Shown piece by piece: positions 57,201-64,000 of a stretch of 64,000 bases of DNA; positions within the stretch are counted from its first letter, which is position 1, and each line of letters starts with the position of its first letter. The notes below the pieces were generated by a model. That model was given only the letters and a program-made list of their open reading frames with translations. It did no database searches and was not told the DNA's origin. The stretch is taken from positions 2,988,531 through 3,052,530 of the forward strand of contig JAVSMO010000001.1 of NCBI GenBank assembly GCA_032027165.1, in the 5' to 3' direction. Position numbers and translations under genes: made by a program. Source of the DNA: Denitratisoma sp. GTDB taxonomy: Bacteria; Pseudomonadota; Gammaproteobacteria; Burkholderiales; Rhodocyclaceae.

Positions 57201-57659
57201 ATGAAAAGCGCCAATCTGCTGCAGCGGGCCCTGTCCGCCTTTCTGATCCTTTTCGCCGCCGTGGCCTGCGCCTCCGGCGGCGGCACGGCCGGCAAGAGCG
57301 CGGATGCCAACAAGGTCATCTACCACATCAACGGTGGATTGGAGCAGGCCAGCGACGGCCTGCGCAACATCCGCAACCACCTTGCCGTCGATCCGAAAGC
57401 GAAAATCGTCGTGGTCACCCATTACAAGGGGATCGACTTCCTGCTCGAGGGCGCCAAGGACAAGAACGGCAATCCCTACGACGCCGCGGTGGACGACCTC
57501 GTCATGAAGGGCGTCGACTTCCGCGTCTGCGAATTCACCCTGAAGGGGCGCAAGATCGACAAGAGCAAGGTGCATCCGGAGGCGAAGATCGTGCCTTCCG
57601 GCGTGGCGGAGATCGGCCGGCTGCAGGCGCAGGAAGGCTTCGCCTACCTGAAGCCGTGA
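57201..57659 (+). CDS. Exported DsrE-family protein 2
   Basis: 152 residues. N-terminal signal (SAFLILFAAVACASGG) with a possible but non-ideal lipobox, then the DsrE fold: VIYHINGGLEQASDGLRNIRNHL, VVVTHYKGIDFLLEGA, conserved Cys in FRVCEFTLKG, ending EGFAYLKP. Its start follows protein 1 by 37 bases with GAAAGGA upstream. Paralogue of protein 1 and of the anti-sigma DsrE domain, sharing the Cys position and the C-terminal aromatic-Leu/Val-Lys/Arg pattern. Confidence 0.8.
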   Translation: MKSANLLQRALSAFLILFAAVACASGGGTAGKSADANKVIYHINGGLEQASDGLRNIRNHLAVDPKAKIVVVTHYKGIDFLLEGAKDKNGNPYDAAVDDLVMKGVDFRVCEFTLKGRKIDKSKVHPEAKIVPSGVAEIGRLQAQEGFAYLKP

Positions 57660-57666
57660 GGGTGTC

Positions 57667-58463
57667 CTAGGCGATCAGGCCGTGCAGCATCTTGGTCGCC
57701 AATAGCGCGAGGAAGCCGCCGAAGGCGCGCTTCAGCTGCTTGACCGGCAGCCGGTGCGCCGTCTTCGCGCCGAGCGGCGCGATGAGCATGGTCATCGCGG
57801 AGACGCCGATGAAGGCCGGCAGGTAGACATAACCGAGGCTGAAGGGCGGCACGTTCGTCGCGTTCCATCCCGACGCGATGTAGCCGATCGTCCCCGCCAC
57901 GGCGATGGGGAAGCCGAGCGCCGCCGAGGTGCCCACGGCGTGGTGGATCGTCACGTTGTGCCAGACCATGTAGGGGATCGAGAGGAAGCCGCCGCCGGCG
58001 GCGACCAGGCTGGAGACGATGCCGACGGCGGTGCCGACGATGAACATCCAGGCCGCGCGCGGCAGGGTGCGCGTCGGCTTCGGCTTGAAGTCGAGCACCA
58101 TCTGCACCGAGGCGTAGTAGACGATGGCGGTGAAGGCGAAGGCCAGCGGCCGCGTCGGCACCAGGCTGGCGAAGAGCGAGCCGCCCAGCGTGCCGAGAAC
58201 GAGTCCCGGCGCCATCGCCCGCACGATCTCCCAGCGCACGGCGCCGTGGCCGTGGTGGGCGCGCATGCTGGAAACCGAGGTGACGACGATGGTCGCCATC
58301 GAGGTGCCGAGCGCGAGGTGCATGACGTGCTCGGCCGGGAAGCCTTGCGCGGCGAAGAGCATGAACAGCAGCGGCACGATGGTCAGGCCGCCGCCGACGC
58401 CGAACAGCCCGGCGATGAAGCCGGCAAAGCAGCCGAGCAGCGGGTAGGCGAGCCACCACCAGT

Positions 58464-58467
<4 letters not shown>
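57667..58467 (-). CDS. TauE/SafE (TSUP) family permease
   Basis: 266 residues, eight or so membrane helices. Repeat motifs FAGFIAGLFGVGGGLTIVPLL and VSSLVAAGGGFLSIPYM are typical of TSUP exporters of sulfite, sulfonates or organosulfur compounds. It ends 7 bases from the convergent DsrE gene 2. Placed next to a DsrE/ECF cluster, a sulfur-compound substrate is likely, but it is on the other strand and behind the EVE gene, so it is not in the same transcript. Confidence 0.87.
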
Positions 58468-58919
<452 letters not shown>

Positions 58920-58940
58920 GGGCCGCGTCCTGCAAAAAAC

Positions 58941-58966
58941 AAAGCGCGGAAAGCTCCGCGCTTTTT
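58941..58966 (-). terminator. Rho-independent terminator of 6S RNA
   Basis: Stem AAAGCGCGGA / TCCGCGCTTT with a 4-base loop and T runs on both sides, hence usable in both directions. On the minus strand it directly follows the 6S RNA and precedes the EVE gene. Confidence 0.85.
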
Positions 58967-58967
58967 G

Positions 58968-59150
58968 AAGGATCCCCCGCCTGTGCCGCTAGGCCGGCAT
59001 CCTGAACCTGAGGTCCAGAGCGGCCGCTTTCCGGTCACCGCAGGTGCGTCCGACGATGGGACGCTCACAAAAGTGACGCTGTGGTCCGCGGCCTATGCCA
59101 AGTCATTGGTTCAAGGAATGTATGACCTTGGCGAACACTGCAGGGGAATT
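58968..59150 (-). ncRNA. ssrS: 6S RNA
   Basis: No protein frame. On the minus strand, behind zapA, the sequence contains CCTTGAACCAATGACTTGG near the 5' side, a long imperfect double-stranded middle, and the 3' segment ACCTCAGGTTCAGGATGCC followed by GGCACAGGCGGGGG. The outer arms ATTCCCCTGC and GGCGGGGGAT can pair. Length is about 180 bases and location zapA-ssrS is the proteobacterial standard. 6S RNA mimics an open promoter and sequesters sigma-70 polymerase. Ends are approximate. Confidence 0.8.
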
Positions 59151-59181
59151 CGGGGGCGCCGGATCGGCGGCGCGGGGGCTG

Positions 59182-59493
59182 CTAGAACAACTGTTCCTGG
59201 CTGGCCATCGCTTCGTCGAGCCGCGCCTGCATGGAAGCGATTCTACGCCGGAACTCCTGCATGTCAAAGCCGCCGGGCAGCTTGATGGAGAGCAGTTCGT
59301 GGGCAAGGTTGAGGGCCGTCATGACGGCGAGCCGCTCGCCGGTGGACTTGGTCTTTTCGCCGATTTCGCGCATCTTCTCGTCGACGAAGGCGACGGCGGT
59401 CTGCAGGGCTTCGCGTTCATCCGGCGGGCAGGCGACGCGGTATTCGCGGCCCATCAGGACGATGTCGAGCGTATTGGCTTCCTTCTTGCTCAT
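59182..59493 (-). CDS. zapA: Cell division protein ZapA
   Basis: 103 residues. TLDIVLMGREYRVACPPDEREALQTAVAFVDEKM and the helical C-terminus with ALNLAHELL and coiled-coil register match ZapA, which bundles FtsZ filaments at midcell. ATG 59493 overlaps the zapB-like stop by 4 bases. The 6S RNA follows about 30 bases downstream and may be cut from the same transcript. Confidence 0.93.
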   Translation of the reverse strand: MSKKEANTLDIVLMGREYRVACPPDEREALQTAVAFVDEKMREIGEKTKSTGERLAVMTALNLAHELLSIKLPGGFDMQEFRRRIASMQARLDEAMASQEQLF

Positions 59494-59684
59494 TGCTCCG
59501 GCATCCGCTCCATGAGGGACTCCAGGCGGGTGCAGGCCGTCTCGATCTTTTCATTGAGGCGGTTGCGCTCGACTTCGAGGCCGGCCACCCGCGTGCGCAA
59601 TTCCTGATTTTCCGTGCGCAGGTTCTGGCACAGCGTGATGAATTGCTCGATGCGTTCCTCGAGGGCGAAGAGTTCCCGGTCCAT
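59490..59684 (-). CDS. ZapB-like small coiled-coil cell division protein (TIGR02449 type)
   Basis: 64 residues, nearly all coiled coil (ALEERIEQFITLCQNLRTEN, then LEVERNRLNEKIETACTRLESLMERM). Gene position directly upstream of zapA with a 4-base overlap is the usual one for these small proteins. Predicted to bind ZapA; family identity comes from position and heptads, since such short coils have little sequence signature. Confidence 0.8.
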   Translation of the reverse strand: MDRELFALEERIEQFITLCQNLRTENQELRTRVAGLEVERNRLNEKIETACTRLESLMERMPEQ

Positions 59685-59759
59685 CGCGACAAACTAACAA
59701 AAAAAGCAGTTTCACGTCAAGCAATAACAGGCAATTCTGAATGTTATTTGTGACGCTGG

Positions 59760-59783
59760 CGCCGTCCTGCGGGGACTGACTTT
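59760..59783 (+). repeat. Dispersed bipartite motif, copy 13
   Basis: Perfect CGCCGT-N9-ACTGACTTT in intergenic DNA. Its second part overlaps the -35 region of the riboswitch promoter. Confidence 0.75.
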
Positions 59784-59802
59784 GATTTTTTCCCGCTATA
59801 AT
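59776..59802 (+). promoter_or_regulatory. Promoter of the cobalamin riboswitch transcript
   Basis: A perfect -10 TATAAT at 59797-59802. The best -35 is CTGACT at 59776-59781 (4 of 6, spacing 15), within the dispersed motif; spacing is short, so the -35 is uncertain. Confidence 0.55.
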
Positions 59803-59836
59803 CCGTCGCGCCGTGTGGTTTTTTGCCACGCGGCAT

Positions 59837-60021
59837 CCTGTTCCAGGTGCTCTGCCGGCCCTCCGCCGGCGGGTTAAACGGGAACGAGGTGCGCCGGCCC
59901 TGCCGGCAATGCCTCGGCTGCCCCCGCAACGGTAAGCGAGTGCGGGTCCGCCACACATAGCCACTGGGTGAATGCCCGGGAAGGCGGCGGATCAAGACTC
60001 GCGAGCCCGGATACCGGCCTA
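59837..60021 (+). ncRNA. Cobalamin (B12) riboswitch
   Basis: All conserved boxes are present in order: an initial CCAGGTGC, AAACGGGAACGAGGTG, the B12 box core GGCTGCCCCCGCAACGGTAAG, then GCCACTGGGTGAATGCCCGGGAAGG, and the closing CGCGAGCCCGGATACCGGCC. It lies in front of btuB. When adenosylcobalamin binds, expression of the downstream uptake genes should fall. The 60022-60164 leader between aptamer and btuB carries GC-rich potential stems as expression platform; no protein gene is seen there. Confidence 0.95.
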
Positions 60022-60164
60022 GAACGGACCAGTTCGGAATCGCCGCGGGGGTGCGGCCGCCGGCTCCGGGTCCTGCCCGCTCCGATCCGGCTCCCTCTCG
60101 CGTTCCGTTTTATCGACACTGTCCGGCAGCGGGGACGCAGGCCGGACTTGAGGGAGCCCTCCAC

Positions 60165-62129
60165 ATGCACTTCAGGCATCGAGCCGCGGCGCTTGCCATC
60201 GCCGCCCTGTTCCACCCTTCCAGCCATGCCGCCGCCGACGAGGCGACGGTGATCGTCAGCGCCACCCGCTTCGCCGAAGCCGATCCGCGCGTGCCGGCCA
60301 ACATCAGCGTCATCACGCGCGAGGACATCCGCAACACGCCCGCCTTCGACCTGCCCGCCGTCCTGCGCAACCATGCCGGCGTCGACGTGCGCACCCTCTA
60401 CGGCAGCCTCGGCGTCGATGCCAGCGTCGACCTGCGCGGCTTCGGCGACACCGCCGCCAGCAACACCCTGATCCTGGTCGACGGCCAGCGCCTCAACCCC
60501 ATCGACATGGGCTCCATCAGCTGGTCGGCGGTTCCGCTCGAGAGCATCCAGCGCATCGAGATCGTCCGCGGCGCCGGCAGCGTCCTCTACGGCGACCGCG
60601 CCAGCGGCGGCGTCATCAACATCGTCACCGACAAGTCCGGCCGTCCGCGCGCGGCGGTGACGGCCACGGCGGGCAGCTTCGGCCACCGCGGGCTCGACGC
60701 CCACGGCGCCGCCGGCAACGAGCGCGGCTACTTCAACGTCTTCGCCCATCACGCCGAGACCGACGGCTGGCGGCGCAACAGCCAGCAGGACCAGCAGGCG
60801 CTGTCCGGCCGCGTCGGCTTCTATGTCGGCGCCGGCGAGGTCTTCGTCGACTGGGCCGCCTACAAGGACTCCTCGGGCCTGCCCGGCTACCTGACCCGCG
60901 CCGCCTGGCGCGCCGATCCGCGTTCGAGTGCCTCGCCCGACGACTGGCAGAAGCGCGACGGCCATCGCCTGCGCCCCGGCGTCAAGCTGCCGCTGACCGA
61001 TGCGCTGACGCTGGAGGCGGAACTCTCCGCCGAGCGGGAAGACCAGCACGCCGACTACGTCTCCTTCGGCAGCCGCTCCGATCGCGCCAAGGACATGCTG
61101 TCGTTCACCCCGCGGCTGCGCTGGCGCCACGGCCTCGGCGGCCTGGCCAGCGAGACCGTGCTCGGCCTCGACCACTACGACGGCGATGTCGACGCGCGCT
61201 ACACGACGGCGCCGCGCCAGAGCGCATCGCAGACCAGCACCGCCGCCTACTTCCAGAACACCACCAACCTGACCGACGCCTGGGCGGTCACGCTCGGCGG
61301 GCGCAGCCAGCGCATGGATCAAAGCGCCCACCAGGACGCCTATGCGCCATGGTTCTCGCCGGCGATGGACGGCAGCGCCGTGCGGCGGCGCAATGCCTGG
61401 GATCTGGGCGCCAGCTACGCCGGCCAGGGCTGGCGCGCCTACGGCAAGCTCGGCACCACCTTCCGCTTCGCCAACACCGACGAGCTGTTCAGCTTCAACC
61501 CGCTCACCGGCAACCCCGCCTTCGCCGGCGACCTGCGCCCGCAGCACGGCCGCATCGGCGAGATCGGCGGCAGCGCCAGCCTCGGGCCGGTGCAGGCGCG
61601 CGCCGCGCTCTATCGCATGCAGCTGAAGGACGAAATCGGCTACGACGGTGCGCTCGGCGCCAACGTCAACTTCGATGCGACCCGCCGCCAGGGCCTCGAG
61701 GCCGAGCTCGACTGGCGCATCGCCGGGCGGCTCAAGGCGAAGCTGGCCTACGCCCACACCGATGCCGAGTTCCGCGACGGTCCCTACGACGGCCAGCGCG
61801 TCCCGCTGGTGCCGCGCGACAAGCTCACCCTGCAACTCACCTGGGACGCCGGCCGGGCGGGCATCTACACCGCCGTGGCGAACCACGTCGGGTCGCGCCG
61901 CTACAGCGGCGACTTCAGCAACGTGCGGGGAACGCTGTCCGGTTATACGACGCTGGACCTGCAGGCCGCCTGGAACCTGAAGCCGTGGACCGTGACCGCG
62001 CGGCTGCTCAATGCCCTGGACAAGCGCTATGCGCCGTATGCCGGCTACTCGCCCTGGATCGTCGACCATTACTACTATCCGGCCGACGGGCGCAGTTTCC
62101 ACTTGAGCGCGCGTTACGACTTCAAATAG
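60165..62129 (+). CDS. btuB: TonB-dependent outer membrane cobalamin receptor BtuB
   Basis: 654 residues. Signal peptide (ending SHAAA), TonB box-like EATVIVSATR, plug domain with VLRNHAGVDVRT, LILVDGQRLNP and SIQRIEIVRGAGSVLYGDRASGGVINIVT, then a beta barrel ending in aromatic YDFK. GGGAG upstream of ATG 60165. The B12 riboswitch identifies cobalamin or corrinoids as substrate. First gene of btuB-btuC-btuD. Confidence 0.94.
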   Translation: MHFRHRAAALAIAALFHPSSHAAADEATVIVSATRFAEADPRVPANISVITREDIRNTPAFDLPAVLRNHAGVDVRTLYGSLGVDASVDLRGFGDTAASNTLILVDGQRLNPIDMGSISWSAVPLESIQRIEIVRGAGSVLYGDRASGGVINIVTDKSGRPRAAVTATAGSFGHRGLDAHGAAGNERGYFNVFAHHAETDGWRRNSQQDQQALSGRVGFYVGAGEVFVDWAAYKDSSGLPGYLTRAAWRADPRSSASPDDWQKRDGHRLRPGVKLPLTDALTLEAELSAEREDQHADYVSFGSRSDRAKDMLSFTPRLRWRHGLGGLASETVLGLDHYDGDVDARYTTAPRQSASQTSTAAYFQNTTNLTDAWAVTLGGRSQRMDQSAHQDAYAPWFSPAMDGSAVRRRNAWDLGASYAGQGWRAYGKLGTTFRFANTDELFSFNPLTGNPAFAGDLRPQHGRIGEIGGSASLGPVQARAALYRMQLKDEIGYDGALGANVNFDATRRQGLEAELDWRIAGRLKAKLAYAHTDAEFRDGPYDGQRVPLVPRDKLTLQLTWDAGRAGIYTAVANHVGSRRYSGDFSNVRGTLSGYTTLDLQAAWNLKPWTVTARLLNALDKRYAPYAGYSPWIVDHYYYPADGRSFHLSARYDFK

Positions 62130-62141
62130 GAAAAGTCAGCC

Positions 62142-63134
62142 GTGCCGACACGCCGCCGCGCCCTGCTGGTGATCCTGCTCCTGGCCCTGGTCGGGCTGGC
62201 GAGCCTGGCCGTCGCGCTGGCGGCGGGCAGCCTGCCGGTGTCCGCGGCCGACGTCGGCCGCGCCCTGCTCGGCGACACCGCCGGCGTGGCGGCGGAAGTG
62301 GTGCGCGAGCTGCGCCTGCCGCGCGCCCTGGCCGCCTTCGCCTGCGGCGGCCTGCTGGCGCTCGCCGGCGCCCTGATGCAGGTGCTGCTGCGCAATCCCC
62401 TGGCCGATCCCTACGTGCTCGGCATCTCCGGCGGCGCTTCGGTCGGCGCGCTCGGCGCCATGCTGCTCGGCCTGCCGCTGCTGCTGGTCAACGGCGGCGC
62501 CTTCGCCGGCGCGCTGGCCGCCACGCTGCTGGTGTTCGGCCTGGCGCGCGGCGACGGCTCGTGGACGCAGACGCGGCTCTTGCTGACCGGCGTCATCGTG
62601 GCCGCCGGCTGCGGCGCGGCGGTGGCGCTGATCCTTTCCATCGCGCCGGAGAACAAGCTGCGCGGCATGCTGTTCTGGCTGATGGGCGACCTGTCGCATG
62701 CCGCGTCGTTCTGGCCGGCGCTCGCCATGCTGGCGCTGGGGCTCCTTGCCGCGCTGCCCTTCTCGCGCGACCTCAACCTGCTGGCGCGCGGCGACCTCAC
62801 GGCGCGCGCCCTCGGCGTGCCGGTGGCGCGGCTGCGCGGCGGCGTCTACGTGCTGGCGGCGCTGGCCACCGCGGCGGCGGTGACGACCACCGGCTCGGTC
62901 GGCTTCGTCGGCCTCATCGTGCCGCACCTGGTGCGGCTGTCCGTCGGCAACGACCAGCGCGTGCTGCTGCCGGCGGCGGCGCTGGCCGGCGGCGCGCTGC
63001 TCACGCTGGCCGACACCCTGGCGCGCACCATCGTCGCGCCGCAGCAGCTGCCGGTCGGCGTGCTGACCGCGCTGATCGGCGTGCCGGTGTTCCTGTATTT
63101 ATTGACGCGCAGTCCGCGCGGGAGCGCGGCATGA
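62142..63134 (+). CDS. btuC: Cobalamin ABC transporter permease (FecCD/BtuC family)
   Basis: 330 residues, about ten membrane helices. RLPRALAAFACGGLLALAGALMQVLLRNPLADPYVLGISGGASVGA and GSVGFVGLIVPHLVR are the FecCD signature. Start GTG 62142 with AGGAAAAG upstream. Overlaps btuD by 4 bases. No periplasmic binding protein gene (btuF) is present before the window ends. Confidence 0.92.
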   Translation: MPTRRRALLVILLLALVGLASLAVALAAGSLPVSAADVGRALLGDTAGVAAEVVRELRLPRALAAFACGGLLALAGALMQVLLRNPLADPYVLGISGGASVGALGAMLLGLPLLLVNGGAFAGALAATLLVFGLARGDGSWTQTRLLLTGVIVAAGCGAAVALILSIAPENKLRGMLFWLMGDLSHAASFWPALAMLALGLLAALPFSRDLNLLARGDLTARALGVPVARLRGGVYVLAALATAAAVTTTGSVGFVGLIVPHLVRLSVGNDQRVLLPAAALAGGALLTLADTLARTIVAPQQLPVGVLTALIGVPVFLYLLTRSPRGSAA

Positions 63135-63901
63135 CGGCTTTGCTTTCCGTCCGCGACCTCGACGTCAACATCGGCAGCGTGCGCGTCGCCGCCGGGCTCG
63201 GCTTCGACCTGGCCGCCGGCGAGCGCCTGGCCATCCTCGGCCGCAACGGCACCGGCAAGACGACGCTGCTGACGACGCTGGCCGGCCTGCGCGAGGCCGA
63301 GGCCGGCACGATTGCCCTCTGCGGCGAGGACTATGCCGCGCTGGACGCCCGCCGCGCCGCCCAGCTGCGCGGCCTGCTGCCGCAGGGCCATCTCGACGCC
63401 TTCCAGTCGACCGTGCTGGAGACGGCGCTGATCGGCCGCCATCCGCACCTTGGCCGCTGGCACTGGGAAGGGAAGGAAGACGAGCGCCTCGCGCGCGAGG
63501 CGCTGGCGGCGGTGGACCTCGCCGGACTGGGCAGCCGCGAGGTGCACACGCTCTCGGGCGGCGAGCGGCAGCGCCTGGCCATCGCCGCGCTGCTGGCGCA
63601 GCAGCCGCGCCTCTACCTGCTCGACGAGCCGCTCGCCCACCTCGACCTCAACCACCAGATCGCCGTGCTCGAACTGTTGTCGCGGCGCGCGCGCGAGGAC
63701 GGCGTCGGCATCGTCATGGTGCTGCACGACATCAACCTGGCCCTGCGCCACGCCGACCGCGCCCTGCTGCTGTTCGGCGAGGGCCGCACGCTGGAAGGGC
63801 CGGTGGCGGCGGTGCTCACCGCCGAGTCGCTGTCGCGCCTGTACGGTTATCCGCTGCGGGAGATTCCGGATGGAACCGGACGCCATTTCGTGCCTGCGTA
63901 G
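63131..63901 (+). CDS. btuD: Cobalamin ABC transporter ATP-binding protein
   Basis: 256 residues. Walker A GRNGTGKTT, signature LSGGERQRLAIAALLAQ, Walker B LYLLDEPLAHLD and switch LHDINLALRHAD, of the iron-siderophore/B12 importer class. ATG 63131 is coupled to btuC. The gene finishes 99 bases before the window end; what follows is a REP-like repeat. Confidence 0.93.
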   Translation: MTALLSVRDLDVNIGSVRVAAGLGFDLAAGERLAILGRNGTGKTTLLTTLAGLREAEAGTIALCGEDYAALDARRAAQLRGLLPQGHLDAFQSTVLETALIGRHPHLGRWHWEGKEDERLAREALAAVDLAGLGSREVHTLSGGERQRLAIAALLAQQPRLYLLDEPLAHLDLNHQIAVLELLSRRAREDGVGIVMVLHDINLALRHADRALLLFGEGRTLEGPVAAVLTAESLSRLYGYPLREIPDGTGRHFVPA

Positions 63902-63908
63902 GCCGGTT

Positions 63909-63968
63909 CGCAGGCCGGCCTTCAGGCCGACTTCGGCCGACGTTGCCGGGCTGAAGCCCGACCTACGG
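63909..63968. repeat. REP-like double palindrome behind btuD
   Basis: GGCCGGCCTTCAGGCCGAC and GCCGGGCTGAAGCCCGAC hairpins in tandem, ending in CCTACGG. Reverse-oriented relative of the element at 9275-9332. It follows btuD and may act as a transcript end or mRNA stabiliser. The remaining 63969-64000 shows no gene. Confidence 0.75.
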
Positions 63969-64000
63969 TATGCGACGCGAACGCGCCGTCTCGAGGTGCT

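Noticed and set aside
59685..59759. Promoter for the zapB-like gene from TTGACG on the minus strand
   Set aside because: Any -10 at standard spacing would place the start at or inside the start codon, so the assignment is too weak to list.

Overview
The window is high-GC DNA (about two thirds G+C by eye) with densely packed, often 4-base-overlapping genes. It looks like a betaproteobacterial chromosome, most likely a Rhodocyclales-type organism; that placement is inference. Evidence for it: the chpA / yqgE-ruvX-pyrR-pyrB-pyrC' / yggT-proC-yggS-pilT-pilU block matches the classic Pseudomonas/betaproteobacterial arrangement; a 6S RNA lies behind zapA; there is an NsrR regulon; and there is an Isp-type respiratory [NiFe] hydrogenase. 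No rRNA, tRNA, CRISPR array or complete insertion sequence was found.

Layout. 1-10.5 kb: type IV pilus control (chpA C-terminus, pilT, pilU) interleaved with pyrimidine genes and conserved housekeeping genes. 10.5-16.2 kb: rlmL, hemJ, an epimerase, a ferredoxin-type reductase, an HDOD protein and a polytopic membrane protein. 16.2-17.3 kb: nsrR divergent from a DUF59/DUF2249 operon, with NsrR-like operators between them. 17.3-22.2 kb: a complete branched-chain amino acid ABC transporter (livKHMGF). 22.3-29.3 kb: cytochrome c, a thioredoxin-fold DUF255 protein, small conserved genes, ilvD and a toxin-antitoxin pair. 29.3-30.1 kb: lgt. 30.1-32.7 kb: a clearly lower-GC island with one membrane-anchored HerA-type ATPase, an attC-like 3' boundary and a tandem repeat on the other side. 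32.7-38.7 kb: hydrogenase operon (hynS-isp1-isp2-hynL) behind pyrF and a HupH-type gene. 38.8-43.7 kb: a VOC epimerase, a lipoprotein, a PAS-GGDEF-EAL protein, a glyoxalase-like protein and an aminotransferase. 43.8-50.7 kb: propionyl-CoA to succinyl-CoA pathway (pccA, pccB, meaB, mcm). 50.8-55.1 kb: malonate module (GntR regulator, enoyl-CoA hydratase, malonyl-CoA decarboxylase, malonyl-CoA synthetase). 55.2-58.9 kb: ECF sigma/anti-sigma system with DsrE proteins, then a TauE-type permease and an EVE protein. 58.9-59.7 kb: 6S RNA, zapA, zapB-like. 59.8-63.9 kb: cobalamin riboswitch and btuB-btuC-btuD. The B12 uptake genes fit the B12-dependent methylmalonyl-CoA mutase encoded 10 kb away.

Two observations stand out. 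First, a non-palindromic bipartite motif, CGCCGT-N9-ACTGACTTT, occurs 13 times on both strands with identical internal spacing, in coding and noncoding DNA. None of the annotated features explains it. It resembles the dispersed uptake or recognition words of naturally competent bacteria, and the window also encodes pilus retraction ATPases. Second, an ECF sigma factor is coded with a membrane anti-sigma factor whose periplasmic part is a DsrE domain. It faces two exported DsrE proteins across a pair of near-identical divergent promoters (GGAATAA-N15-CGTC). This looks like a self-contained, probably undescribed envelope sulfur or redox sensing circuit. All functional statements rest on reading motifs and gene order; no searches were run.
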